NCBI RefSeq assembly: GCF_017163935.1 | Contig: NZ_JABVZR010000002.1 | Coordinates: 372,001 to 436,000 of the forward strand | From: Novosphingobium terrae | Lineage (GTDB): Bacteria > Pseudomonadota > Alphaproteobacteria > Sphingomonadales > Sphingomonadaceae | Length of the DNA stretch: 64,000 nucleotides | Direction of reading: 5' to 3' | Shown here: positions 18,689 through 27,404 of the stretch, in pieces | Layout of the letters: every line of letters starts with the position of its first letter | How positions within the stretch are numbered: the stretch's first letter is position 1 | Translations under genes and position numbers: made by a program | The notes under the pieces: generated by a model | The model's input: the letters and a program-made list of their open reading frames with translations, nothing else | Told to the model about the DNA's origin: nothing | Database searches by the model: none

Positions 18689-18933
18689 CCTGTTCCTCCC
18701 CAAAACACTCGATATGAGTGGCAGGACGATCCGGGCCGCTCCTGCGGCCTCGTCATCGTCCGGTCATGTGCAATGTCCGTCCGTCCCATTGGACGCATCC
18801 GGCCCCGGCTGAAGCGCCATGCTGGTTTCCCATCCTGCTGCGGGGAGCAGGAGCCTCAGCTTCGCCCCCATCGTAATGATACAACCGCAAGGCGCAGTGA
18901 TCACATAATGGAAAGCATGATATCAAATATTCG

Positions 18934-19530
18934 TCACCGGCCAGCCAGCCATGCCTCTCCTCTGGCATACAGCGCCTCGACCTCGGGCCCGCGCAACCCC
19001 GGCATATCGGTCTTGACCACCATGCCAAGCCCCGCCTGCATATAGGCCAGATGCCGGTAACCGTCCGGGAAGCTGCCAAGCAACGCCAGATCCAGCTGAG
19101 GCAGCGCCCCCGGCGTCACCGGATCAAGGCGGTCGCGCTCATAGATCGGCTGACGCAGCGCCAGCTTCCATTGGCCCTGACGGCACTCGAAAAAATCGTA
19201 AAAGCGGCCAAAGCAGGTGGCATCGCACAGCACGCCCTCCACCTCGCCGCGCTGCGTGATGGTCGTCTTGGTCTGGGCAATCGCGCGCTGGCCGACAATA
19301 TCGACATGGCTGCCGCCCAGAAAATGCTGGATCATCGCGCCGCGCCCGAAGGCTTCGCGCGACCGTGCCACGAAATCGACCGCCGAAACCTGCGCCCAGG
19401 TGGTCATCATCCGGCCATCGTCATGCCACAGATCGAGCAGACGATCGTAAAACCCCCCGTCACGAAAGATGACCCAGTCTTCCACGACATTCCGGATCGC
19501 CGCAAGGCTTTCGGAATCACGCTCATTCAT
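18934..19530 (-). CDS. SnoaL/NTF2-like protein, cytoplasmic
   Basis: The 198-residue protein carries a SnoaL-like cone fold (DWVIFRDGGFYDRLLDLWHDDGRMMTTW; the stretch GGSHVDIVGQRAIAQTKT), with no signal peptide. Its translation start has a near-consensus AAGGAGG site 7 bases upstream, the best in this region, implying strong expression. It lies between the FGE-like gene and a TonB receptor in the same direction. Family members include small cyclases, dehydratases and non-catalytic ligand binders; none can be chosen here. Confidence 0.82.
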   Translation of the reverse strand: MNERDSESLAAIRNVVEDWVIFRDGGFYDRLLDLWHDDGRMMTTWAQVSAVDFVARSREAFGRGAMIQHFLGGSHVDIVGQRAIAQTKTTITQRGEVEGVLCDATCFGRFYDFFECRQGQWKLALRQPIYERDRLDPVTPGALPQLDLALLGSFPDGYRHLAYMQAGLGMVVKTDMPGLRGPEVEALYARGEAWLAGR

Positions 19531-19634
19531 GAAACTACCTCCTTGTAATGGTCAGCGGGCCCCGCGCCGATCTGCCCCCTGGGTCGGCGCGGCATCTTGG
19601 TGGCCAGCCCGCATGCGATGGGGCAGGAAAGCGG

Positions 19635-20657
19635 CTAAAGAACTCGAACCAGACGAAAGCCACGCCACGAGGTGGCCTGATCACCCGGCGCTGTCGCAAG
19701 GCCAGCCGCCGCCAGATCGCCACCCTGCCATGATCCGCCGCGCAGCACCCGGCGGCGGCATGAGGCATCGGCGCAATCGCTTGTCCAGGATTCCACATTG
19801 CCGCTCATGTCGAACAGACCAAAGCCATTGGGCTTGTAGGTGCCGACAGGTGCCGCCGTCGCGCGCCCATCATGGCAGGCCAGCCGGACGGGGGCACCGC
19901 GATAGGTCAGGCCATCCTGATCATAGCCATTGGCATAGGTGCAGGCGTCTGCGGCCTCATTGCCCCACCAATAGGTCGTCGCCGTGCCCGCGCGGTTGGC
20001 ATATTCATACTCCGCGCTGGTGGGCAGGCGATAGAGACGCCCGGTCTTCTTGGACAGCCATGCGGCATAGGCCAGAGCATCGGCATAGGCCACACAGGTC
20101 ACCGGATCGCGTGGCGTAGCCGTGACGCCCGGATTGCGCCAATCGCGGTCCGGCATCGCGCGTAGCGCATCATCGCTGATCGTGGTGCAATGCGATGCCG
20201 CCTGATAGCCCGTTTCGGCCACGAAAGTCGCGAATTCCCCCACGACCACCGGAAACAGCCCGATCGCGACAGGTTCGGACATGCGGAACCGTCGGCGCGC
20301 CCTGCCCTTGCCGACGCCGCTGCCGATGGTGATCTCGCCTGCCGGAATGACGACCATGCGCGGCGCCACCGGATCTTCGAAGATCACGATCGGCTTGTCA
20401 TACGCGTGCCAGACCACCGGAGCGGCATCCACGCCGCCGATTGGCCCTGCCGCTGCGACCATTTGGGCGGTGCGTGCCTTGGCCGCCTCAATCCGGGCGG
20501 GCTGATCGGGGTCCCCCGCCTTGAGCGCATCAAAGCGCTCCAACCGATTGTCCATGAAGGCTTTCATGGTGATCGGCGCCGCCAGAGCAGGTCCTGCCAG
20601 CGCGCTGGCCATGGCCAGAGCCGCCATCGTCAAGCCTCGTTTGCCTTGCAAGCTCAT
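19635..20657 (-). CDS. Secreted formylglycine-generating-enzyme (SUMF1/FGE) family protein without the catalytic Cys pair
   Basis: The 340-residue protein has a signal peptide (to about ALAAP, residue 27) and a SUMF/FGE-sulfatase domain: MVVIPAGEITIGS, RLPTSAEYEYANRAG, YWWGNEA, GLFDMSGNVESWTSDC and RRVLRGGSWQGG. In true FGEs the segment after RGGS carries two redox Cys; here it reads QGGDLAAAGLA with none. It is therefore more like PvdO and other FGE-fold proteins with different or no oxidase activity. Its ATG overlaps the stop of a 57-residue gene by 4 bases, in a block with two TonB receptors. Confidence 0.88.
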   Translation of the reverse strand: MSLQGKRGLTMAALAMASALAGPALAAPITMKAFMDNRLERFDALKAGDPDQPARIEAAKARTAQMVAAAGPIGGVDAAPVVWHAYDKPIVIFEDPVAPRMVVIPAGEITIGSGVGKGRARRRFRMSEPVAIGLFPVVVGEFATFVAETGYQAASHCTTISDDALRAMPDRDWRNPGVTATPRDPVTCVAYADALAYAAWLSKKTGRLYRLPTSAEYEYANRAGTATTYWWGNEAADACTYANGYDQDGLTYRGAPVRLACHDGRATAAPVGTYKPNGFGLFDMSGNVESWTSDCADASCRRRVLRGGSWQGGDLAAAGLATAPGDQATSWRGFRLVRVL

Positions 20658-20827
20658 GCCATGGACCTTTCAATGTTGAAGGGCGGGAGCGAGGCCCCCC
20701 TCGCCCCCGCCAGAGGGCCATGTCCCGCCAACTGAAGCGGCAGGACGCGGCCGGGCAAGATGCCCGGGGCGATGGCCACCGCCGCCGCAACCGCCACCAC
20801 CTGGCCCATGCGTCGATCGGCTGCCAT
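20654..20827 (-). CDS. Small 57-residue membrane or secreted peptide, coupled to the FGE-like gene
   Basis: A short gene with ATG at 20827 is preceded by a GGGGAGGG ribosome site 4 bases upstream and ends in a TGA that overlaps the FGE-like ATG (ATGA). The peptide starts MAADRRMGQVVAVAAAVAIA: a basic N-terminus, then a hydrophobic run of about 13 residues, then a Pro/Gly/Leu-rich tail ending NIERSMA. It resembles a signal anchor or an exported peptide. It starts 35 bases after the TonB receptor stop. I know no family for it. Support comes from start context, overlap and placement, not homology. Confidence 0.6.
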   Translation of the reverse strand: MAADRRMGQVVAVAAAVAIAPGILPGRVLPLQLAGHGPLAGARGASLPPFNIERSMA

Positions 20828-20862
20828 CAACCCTCCCCTTTTGAAATATTCGTTGCGGTCGA

Positions 20863-23220
20863 TCAGAGATGAACGCCAAGCGTCGCGCCGAAAGTGCGTG
20901 GAGCACCGGGCACAACCGTGAAGTTGCTGGATTCCGTGGCGACCGCATAGGTGTATTGCTTGGTGAGATTGCGAACGAACAGGTTCACATCATAGCGCTT
21001 CGAAGGAGACGTCCAATTGAGCGACATGTCGATCAGATGGTGGCTGTTCTGCCACATGCTGCCATCGGCCACCATGGAATAGCGCGAATTGTAGTGATCA
21101 TTGGCGCTCAGCGCGAATTTTCCTGCCGGTGTGTTCAGCGTGTAGACCAGACCCAGCGCACCGGAAAAGGGCGCCGCGAAAGGCACGTCATAACCGGCAA
21201 GGTTGCAAATTGTGGTGACATTGGCCCCCACGGTGACGCCGTTCACAACCTTCGTGCCCGGGGTGACGCAGGCAGCACCGGGGAAATCGGCATATTTGGC
21301 GCGCAGGAATTCGAAGCTGCCGTTGATGACCAGCCCCGACAGCGGCGTAAAGCTGAAGTCACCATCGACGCCATCAAGCTTTTCGCGCGCGGCATTTTCC
21401 AGGATCGGAGATCCGGGGAGAGCTGGAGCTGCCTGCGAGCGAACCTGCACATTCTGATAGTTGTAATGGAAATAGGCGAGATTGAGCCGCAGATGATGAT
21501 CGAACAGTTCCGACTTCACCCCAGCCTCGCTGGCCCACAGCAATTCAGGTTGCGCGGGCGGATTGTTGAATGAATTGGCGTTGAAGGCCCCCGATTTGAA
21601 ACCAAGATTGTATGAGGCATAGGCATGCACATGGTCGGTGATGTCCTGCGCCAGCACAAAGCGATAGGTCAGCTTGTCGAAGTGCAGGCGCGTCGGGATG
21701 CCGTTGGGGAAATTGGGGAAAGGCTGACCCGGATAATAGACGCCACCCGGCGTCGTGGCGGTCGCGGCGACGGGCAAGGTCGTCACCGAATTGGGGAAAC
21801 CTGCCAAAGGCGCCACGAAACCGCTCAGCTTCTTGGTTTCATCGGTATAGCGCAGCCCCGCCGTCACCCGGGTCGCGGAGAAAAAGCGATAAGTCAGATC
21901 ACCATAGGCCGACAGCGATTCCGTCGAGGGCGAGCCTGCATTGCGGTTGGGCGTCAGGCTGATCGAATTGGTGGGATTGGGCACGCAATTGTTCGCCACA
22001 CAGGTGAACCATGTATCGAGCTGCAAATATTGGTGATCATTGTAGTAAAAGGCACCGGCCACCCAATCGAGCCGCGACGAGGATGGCGCCGAGGTCAATT
22101 GCAGCTCCTGACTCCAGGTCCGGCTGGTTTCATAGAAAGCATCATAAGTCGCGCTTTGCCCCGTGACGGGCTGGCCCAGGATTGGCAGGCCACCCTGGAA
22201 CGTCACCGTCGAGGCGCTGTGCTGATAGCCGGTCATGCTCATCAGCTTGGCAAAACCCAGATCCTGCGTGACCTTGAGCGAGCCGATATAAGAGCGGAAC
22301 GGCGCCGAGGGATCGATCCGCGAGGCGTTACGGTACTTGCCCTGATTGACCGTGCCATCGGTGCCGACTGTGCCCGGATAAACCTCGTAGGACAGGCCCA
22401 GATCGCGGTTGTTGTAGTCGTAGATCATGCTGGCGACGACGCGCGTCCTGGGGCCCGGCTCCCATGCCAGCTTGCCCTCTACGCCGGTTTCGGTCGATTT
22501 CTGATTGTCATGACCGTTGAAGGTATTGGTGCTCCAGCCATCGGCCTGCCGGGAATGGAAGACGGCCAGATTGGCCGCCAGATTGCTGGTCAGCGCAGTC
22601 GTGCCATAGAAGTTGGTCGAGAAGGTGTTGTAGTTGGCGTAACCGACGGACGCATCGACATGGGTCGTATGGCCGGGATCACGCGTGGTGACGCCGATCA
22701 GGCCGCCGGTAACGTTACGGCCATAGAGCGTACCTTGAGGGCCTTTGAGAACTTCGATCTGATCGATGTTGTTGAAGGAATAGACGCCCATGGCCGGGTT
22801 GGCCAGATAAAGCCCGTCAATATAGACCGCGACCTGTGCTTCATTGTAACCGGTGCTCGTCGAACCAATACCGCGCATATAGAGGTTGTTGCCCCCCGCC
22901 GGTGTCACGACCAGACCCGATACCAGATTGGGCAGTTGCAGGACGCTGTTGATGTTGTAATCCTTAAGTGCGACTGCCGGGACGGCCTCCACAGTGGCCG
23001 CAACCTTTTGCAGATTGACGGCGCGGCGGGTGGCCGTGACCACGATCTCCTGCAAGCCGTGGTCATTGCCCTTGGGGTCGCTACCATTGGCGGCCCCGCT
23101 TTTGGCGGCTGTATCCTTGGCGGTGCTTTCGGGCGATGGAGCGGCGCTTTGCGCATGGCTTGCCTGGGCGCCCGCGATAAGGGCGACAAACGCCACGCTC
23201 GAAAATAAGGTGCGCACCAT
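20863..23220 (-). CDS. TonB-dependent outer-membrane receptor
   Basis: The 785-residue protein has a signal peptide ending ASHAQ, an Ala/Ser-rich linker, the plug entry LQEIVVTATRRAVNLQKV, MRGIGSTSTGYNEAQVAVYIDG and LKGPQGTLYGRNVTGG, and a barrel ending FGATLGVHL. An AGGGAGAT site precedes the ATG. It is similar in order and motifs to the receptor at 16406, suggesting a duplicated pair for related ligands. The 263 bases upstream of its start (23221-23483) hold the promoter of the block and nothing else that I recognise. Confidence 0.94.
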   Translation of the reverse strand: MVRTLFSSVAFVALIAGAQASHAQSAAPSPESTAKDTAAKSGAANGSDPKGNDHGLQEIVVTATRRAVNLQKVAATVEAVPAVALKDYNINSVLQLPNLVSGLVVTPAGGNNLYMRGIGSTSTGYNEAQVAVYIDGLYLANPAMGVYSFNNIDQIEVLKGPQGTLYGRNVTGGLIGVTTRDPGHTTHVDASVGYANYNTFSTNFYGTTALTSNLAANLAVFHSRQADGWSTNTFNGHDNQKSTETGVEGKLAWEPGPRTRVVASMIYDYNNRDLGLSYEVYPGTVGTDGTVNQGKYRNASRIDPSAPFRSYIGSLKVTQDLGFAKLMSMTGYQHSASTVTFQGGLPILGQPVTGQSATYDAFYETSRTWSQELQLTSAPSSSRLDWVAGAFYYNDHQYLQLDTWFTCVANNCVPNPTNSISLTPNRNAGSPSTESLSAYGDLTYRFFSATRVTAGLRYTDETKKLSGFVAPLAGFPNSVTTLPVAATATTPGGVYYPGQPFPNFPNGIPTRLHFDKLTYRFVLAQDITDHVHAYASYNLGFKSGAFNANSFNNPPAQPELLWASEAGVKSELFDHHLRLNLAYFHYNYQNVQVRSQAAPALPGSPILENAAREKLDGVDGDFSFTPLSGLVINGSFEFLRAKYADFPGAACVTPGTKVVNGVTVGANVTTICNLAGYDVPFAAPFSGALGLVYTLNTPAGKFALSANDHYNSRYSMVADGSMWQNSHHLIDMSLNWTSPSKRYDVNLFVRNLTKQYTYAVATESSNFTVVPGAPRTFGATLGVHL

Positions 23221-23483
23221 GGTAAATCTCCCTGACTGCCCGGTTCAAGCGTTCCGCTGACCATTTTTTTGACGGCATCCTGGGACTTTTCTTAAAGGCG
23301 TCGCCTTGCCATGAGGTGATGCAAAAAATCCAAGCATGATGAAGAATGCTGATTGGGCCAATCACGCGGCTGGCGCCATGCTCGCGCATCCGGGCATCAA
23401 ACCGGCGTGCCCTATACGGCGCGACCGGCGGCGCTGATAAGCGCCACCGGCCCTCACCCCCTGCACGTCAGGCAAGCCCGGGT

Positions 23484-24005
23484 TTACCGGTCGTCCGCCA
23501 GCTTTTGCCATTCGGATATGGCGATCGTTCCGTCTCCCGTGGCCGAAGCCGGAACCTGATAGACAAGGCGGTCTCCTTTCAACGTGTAATCGCGCGTTTG
23601 CCTTTTCCCTTCCCAATTGGGAAAAACTGAAAGCTCGACATCGAAGATGATGTGATGACTGGCGTGATCCAGTGAAACATGGCCATAATGCACACTGTTA
23701 CGCAACATGGCGTCCCGGAATTCTTCCGAAGAGCCACCCGCCTTGGTGCCAGAGGCAAAATTGACCGCTGCGGCGCGATAGATCTCAATGGTGTAGCGCC
23801 CTTGTCGATCCACCATCATCCGCCCTTCGGGATGATCGCCAAAGCCGTGGACACGATGCCCATCGGGATAGAGCGTGTCGGCAGCCGTCAAAATCCATGT
23901 CCCAGCCAACTCCGAGCCGTGCGATCCGGCGGGAGAAGCCTGTGCAGTCCCGGACAGGCACAGGCCGGCCACCATCACCACCTTCATCATTTTCGCCATC
24001 ATCAT
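23484..24005 (-). CDS. Lipocalin-like domain secreted protein
   Basis: The protein of about 173 residues has a signal peptide (VVMVAGLCLSGTAQA) and a lipocalin-like core beginning ELAGTWILTAADTLYPDG, with GRMMVDRQGRYTIEIYR following. This matches the lipocalin-like family often found in sphingomonads. It probably binds a small hydrophobic compound or modifies one. Several Met codons near the start (24005, 24002, 23999) make the exact start uncertain; a GAGG lies just upstream. It is divergent from a LysR gene with a perfect palindrome between them, so it is likely the LysR target. Confidence 0.82.
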   Translation of the reverse strand: MMMAKMMKVVMVAGLCLSGTAQASPAGSHGSELAGTWILTAADTLYPDGHRVHGFGDHPEGRMMVDRQGRYTIEIYRAAAVNFASGTKAGGSSEEFRDAMLRNSVHYGHVSLDHASHHIIFDVELSVFPNWEGKRQTRDYTLKGDRLVYQVPASATGDGTIAISEWQKLADDR

Positions 24006-24086
24006 CCTCACAAGCAAGCGCCATCCGGTTTCCGGTTGCGCATGACGAGAGGTCTATCGCCCGCAGGTCACTTCGAATAACGTCCA

Positions 24087-24109
24087 TTTCTGAAGTCACT
24101 GTTCAGAAA
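24087..24109. promoter_or_regulatory. LysR operator palindrome between lipocalin-like and LysR genes
   Basis: TTTCTGAA-N7-TTCAGAAA is a perfect 8-base dyad that includes a T-N11-A core. It ends 12 bases before the LysR ATG, so binding would repress lysR while activating the divergent gene, the usual LysR arrangement. Confidence 0.62.
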
Positions 24110-24121
24110 GGCGAAACTGGA

Positions 24122-24973
24122 ATGCCATCCCACTTCGATCTGGATTGCCTGCGCAGTTTCGTCGCCGCGCAGGATCTGGGCGGCTTCAACCGCGCGGCCG
24201 AGGTGCTCAACCGCTCGCAATCGGCTGTCAGCCAGCAATTGCGCAAACTCGAAGAACAGGCCGGTCAGCCTTTGACACGTCGCGACGGACGGCAACTTGT
24301 CCTCACACCCGCAGGCGACACTGTGCTGGCCTATGCAAGGCGCCTGCTCGCCCTGAATGACGAGGCCATGGCCGCGCTCGGCAACTATGCTCTGGCAGGA
24401 CAGGTTCGGTTCGGCGTGGTGGGCGATCTGGCCGAGAGCTGGCTTCCCGCCATGCTGGCCTCCTTTCAGCGCGCCCATCCCCAGATCGTGCTTGAAGTCT
24501 GCGTCGACCGCGCCAGCGCCCTTTTCGAGGCGCTCGATCGCGGCGCTCTGGATCTTGTGCTGACCTTTGGCGGCGATGGCCGGATCGATGCGATGCCCTG
24601 GCGCGCCTTGCCCCAGCGCTGGCTTGGCGCCGTGGGCGGCACCTTCACGCCGGACGAAAGGGTCGAGCTTGCCGTTCTGCCCTCGCCCTGCCGCTTCAGA
24701 AAGGCGGCCATCGATCAGTTGGAAGCAGCAGGCATTCCATGGCGGATTGCCTTTACGGGACACAGCGTGGCGGCGCTGTGGGCTGCGGTGCGCGCTGGAC
24801 TTGGCGTCACCTTTCGCGCGGTGGATGATATGCCGCAAGGCATCGCGGCATGGGACGAGCCGCTATCCGTTCCTCAGGCCTTGCCGATCAGCGTCAATCT
24901 GCATGATGGCGGGCGCCCGGCGGATGCGGCCATCGATCATCTGCGCGGCATTCTGCTGGAGCTAAAGGACTGA
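24122..24973 (+). CDS. LysR-family transcriptional regulator
   Basis: The 283-residue protein has a typical LysR HTH (FDLDCLRSFVAAQDLGGFNR, then SQSAVSQQLRKLEEQAGQPL) and a shorter effector domain. The ATG at 24122 begins MPSHFDLDCL and has an AAAGGCGA site; the longer frame would read through the divergent promoter. It controls at least itself and probably the lipocalin-like gene through the palindrome at 24087. It is convergent with the XRE-MmyB gene, 11 bases apart. Confidence 0.92.
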   Translation: MPSHFDLDCLRSFVAAQDLGGFNRAAEVLNRSQSAVSQQLRKLEEQAGQPLTRRDGRQLVLTPAGDTVLAYARRLLALNDEAMAALGNYALAGQVRFGVVGDLAESWLPAMLASFQRAHPQIVLEVCVDRASALFEALDRGALDLVLTFGGDGRIDAMPWRALPQRWLGAVGGTFTPDERVELAVLPSPCRFRKAAIDQLEAAGIPWRIAFTGHSVAALWAAVRAGLGVTFRAVDDMPQGIAAWDEPLSVPQALPISVNLHDGGRPADAAIDHLRGILLELKD

Positions 24974-24984
24974 AAGGCCTGCGA

Positions 24985-25827
24985 TCACGCGCCTGACGGT
25001 GAAGACATCAAGGCCACATGCCGCGCTTGCGTGATCTCATCAGCCGGAAACATGCATTCCACCCGCAATTCCTGAGCATTGATCTCCGCAGGCGTGCCAA
25101 GGGTGGAGACCATCGAGAAATAGCGCAACCGCATGCCATCCTTCTCGAAGCCGAGCGGGATCATCGGCAGGGCTTCATCCTCCACCGTCATGCTCCGGGC
25201 CGCAGGGCCCTCGACCGGCGGATAGGCCTCCAGCGCCGCGATCAAGGACTGCAGACGCGCGTCGATCACCCCGCCCACTGCTTCGCGCCGGACCCGCGTC
25301 AGCAGCGAGGCCGACACACGGTCCCAATCGCAGATGAAGGGGCGCATCCCCGCCGGATCGAACATCAGATGCAGAATGTTACGGGGTGCCGGCCGTGCGG
25401 CCATATCGATGAACAGGCCGAAAAAGCGCAGGGTCGCATCATTGGCCGCCAGAACGTTCCAATAGCGGTCCATCAACACCGCCGGATAAGGCTCCTGCAG
25501 TCTGAGCATACGGTCAACCGCCGCCGTCACGCTTTGCAGCTGAGGCGCATCCCACGCGGCCTCGCGATAGAGCGGGGCATAGCCCGCCGCGAGCAGCAAC
25601 GCATTGCGATCGCGCAGGGGGATATCCAGTGCCTCGGCGATCGCGACCAGAGTTTCGCGCCCCGGCGCGCTGCGCCCGCTCTCGATAAAGCTGAGATGGC
25701 GCTGGGACAGGTTGGCATCCAGCGCAAGATCAAGCTGGCTTTTGCCCCGTGTCGAGCGCCAGCTGCGCAGCAAAGCGCCAAGCTCACCGCCACGCCGCCG
25801 ATCGGTGCCATGCTGGATGGAAGGCAA
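24985..25827 (-). CDS. XRE-family regulator with MmyB-like ligand-binding domain
   Basis: The 280-residue protein has an N-terminal Cro/CI HTH (GALLRSWRSTRGKSQLDLAL, NLSQRHLSFIESGRSAPGR, about residues 17-60) and a C-terminal MmyB-type PAS-like domain (YPAVLMDRYWNVLAANDA, FFGLFIDM). The second domain in this family binds fatty-acid-like molecules. It is divergent from a secreted NTF2-like gene; two perfect palindromes in the shared promoter are its likely operators. Confidence 0.9.
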   Translation of the reverse strand: MPSIQHGTDRRRGGELGALLRSWRSTRGKSQLDLALDANLSQRHLSFIESGRSAPGRETLVAIAEALDIPLRDRNALLLAAGYAPLYREAAWDAPQLQSVTAAVDRMLRLQEPYPAVLMDRYWNVLAANDATLRFFGLFIDMAARPAPRNILHLMFDPAGMRPFICDWDRVSASLLTRVRREAVGGVIDARLQSLIAALEAYPPVEGPAARSMTVEDEALPMIPLGFEKDGMRLRYFSMVSTLGTPAEINAQELRVECMFPADEITQARHVALMSSPSGA

Positions 25828-25883
25828 GCCGGTTTCTCCCTTGATGATCGCACCCGACCGCCTCGGGCAGAGCGATGGCTAAT

Positions 25884-25927
25884 CCATGCGCGCGGCGCAT
25901 GGCAATGACCTCTCACGTAATTGAGAG
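25884..25927. promoter_or_regulatory. Two perfect palindromes in the XRE-MmyB/NTF2-like divergent promoter
   Basis: CCATGCGC-GCG-GCGCATGG lies at 25884-25902 and CTCTCA-N6-TGAGAG at 25910-25927. Both are perfect dyads in the 146-base region between divergent genes. The second is centred about 91 bases upstream of the XRE start and is the better operator candidate because the first could also be a stem-loop. Confidence 0.5.
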
Positions 25928-25973
25928 CCGCCCGCAAGCGCCCTAGCCAGCTCCTGTCCGCAACAGCAATGGA

Positions 25974-26483
25974 ATGGGTCATACGATGAGATATGAAGCT
26001 TTGGATCGTCGAACCGTGTTGGGTGCTGCCGTCACCCTGGCCTTTCTGCCGCTGCCTGCTGTGGGCAGAACCCCTCTGGCAAGAGAGAAAACCGCAATGC
26101 AAGTGACATTCACCAAAACCGAAGCGCCTGACTGGCTGATGGCTTTCTGGCGCGAGATCGACAACAAGACATGGGGATCGGGCTTCGATTGCCTCGCCGT
26201 GGATGCGGTCTGCAACCTTGGCGTGGCGGACTGGCATGGCCGCGAGGCGATCCGTGACAATCTGCGCAAATTCATCGACACCGGCTTCACCGCCCATCAC
26301 GATGTGCTGGAATATTGGGACAGCCCGCGCCTGAAAGTGTTTCGCGGCCGGGTAACGATGACACCTGACGATGGCGGGCCCGCCGTTCACCCCACCATGA
26401 CTCACTTCTTCCAGATGGATGAGGCTGATCCCGCTAAGGTGAAGCACTGGTATGGCGCCGTAGGCCCCGTTTCCTTCGGCTGA
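25974..26483 (+). CDS. Exported SnoaL/NTF2-like protein
   Basis: The 169-residue protein begins with an RR-containing leader (LDRRTVLGAAVTLAFLPLPA), a probable Tat or Sec signal, followed by an NTF2-like domain (WLMAFWREIDNKTWGSGFDC; WHGREAIRDNLRKFIDTGFT). ATG codons at 25974 and 25986 are both possible; neither has a good ribosome site. Divergence from the XRE-MmyB regulator suggests it is the regulated gene. Function unknown. Confidence 0.78.
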   Translation: MGHTMRYEALDRRTVLGAAVTLAFLPLPAVGRTPLAREKTAMQVTFTKTEAPDWLMAFWREIDNKTWGSGFDCLAVDAVCNLGVADWHGREAIRDNLRKFIDTGFTAHHDVLEYWDSPRLKVFRGRVTMTPDDGGPAVHPTMTHFFQMDEADPAKVKHWYGAVGPVSFG

Positions 26484-26541
26484 CCTTGACCGTGCAGGCA
26501 TCCGGCATCGGTCGGATGCCTGCATGGCGTCGCCTGAGCCA

Positions 26542-27297
26542 TCAGGCTTCAACCATGTTGATCTTGAGGGCGTCGAAAGGCTCCAGCAGTTCGGGTGGCA
26601 GCATCGGTTCGATCACCAGCGTGTCCACCTCGTCCAGCGGCATAATGCGATAGGAGGATGCGGCTCCAAGCTTTTCCCGCGTGGCCAGCAGGATCGTTTC
26701 CGCCGATTGGCGCGCGATCAGCCGCTTGATCGCGGCCTCTTCCGGATCTCCCGTCGTCACGCCGGTGTCCGGATGGAGGCCGGTTGCGCCCATGAAAAAG
26801 GCGTCGAAACGGATGCGCGCAATGGCCTCGGCGCTCGACGCGCCCACCGCGACGATGGAATGTTTGAAAAGCCGCCCGCCGATGATCTCGACATCGATGC
26901 CGGGGTGATCGACAAGTTCGATCGCGATGCTGGGGCTGTGCGTGACGATGGTCGCCTGCAGGCCCCGGGGCAGATGGCGGGCGAGCTGAACATTGGTCGT
27001 GCCGCCATCGAGAAAGACGATCTGGCCCGGTTGAATCAGGCTGGCCCCCGCCTTGCCAAGGCCGGTCTTGGCCGCGGACTCCAGCCGCTCACGCGCGGCG
27101 AAATCCGCGATCGCCGAGGAGGCCGGCAAAGCCCCGCCATGCACCCGCTGCAACAGACCTTCGCGTGCAAGTTCACGCAAATCCCGGCGTATCGTGTCTT
27201 CAGACACATCGACCTGCTGGCTGAAGCGCTTGGCGATCAGCCTGCCCTCCTGCTGAAGGGTCTTGAGGATCAGCGCCTTGCGTTCCGAAGTCAGCAT
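26542..27297 (-). CDS. DeoR/GlpR-family transcriptional regulator
   Basis: The 251-residue protein shows the DeoR winged HTH (LTSERKALILKTLQQEGRLI, SEDTIRRDLRELAREGLLQR, VHGGALP) and a DeoR C-terminal sugar-phosphate sensor with the IVFLDGGTTNVQLARHL and DVEIIGGRL motifs. It would be a repressor relieved by a phosphorylated sugar or related metabolite. It is divergent from the NudK-like gene, and three phased GCRCGAWATT repeats lie between them, a probable operator for both directions. Confidence 0.93.
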   Translation of the reverse strand: MLTSERKALILKTLQQEGRLIAKRFSQQVDVSEDTIRRDLRELAREGLLQRVHGGALPASSAIADFAARERLESAAKTGLGKAGASLIQPGQIVFLDGGTTNVQLARHLPRGLQATIVTHSPSIAIELVDHPGIDVEIIGGRLFKHSIVAVGASSAEAIARIRFDAFFMGATGLHPDTGVTTGDPEEAAIKRLIARQSAETILLATREKLGAASSYRIMPLDEVDTLVIEPMLPPELLEPFDALKINMVEA

Positions 27298-27309
27298 AAA
27301 ACCTCACTT

Positions 27310-27349
27310 GCACGATATTCCTTGACTCTGCGCGATATTGCACGAAATT
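27310..27349. promoter_or_regulatory. DeoR operator: three helically phased 10-base repeats
   Basis: GCACGATATT (27310-27319), GCGCGATATT (27330-27339) and GCACGAAATT (27340-27349) are direct repeats starting 20 and 10 bases apart, so all lie on the same DNA face. DeoR-family repressors typically bind such short direct repeats next to their own promoter. Confidence 0.62.
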
Positions 27350-27404
27350 TCACACAAGGTCGAGCCTTCATTGGCTGCCCCGGATCACCATCGAAAGGAT
27401 CGTC

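Noticed and set aside
21625..23208. 527-codon plus-strand frame opposite the second TonB receptor
   Set aside because: The receptor on the minus strand has all family motifs; the plus-strand frame is a shadow.
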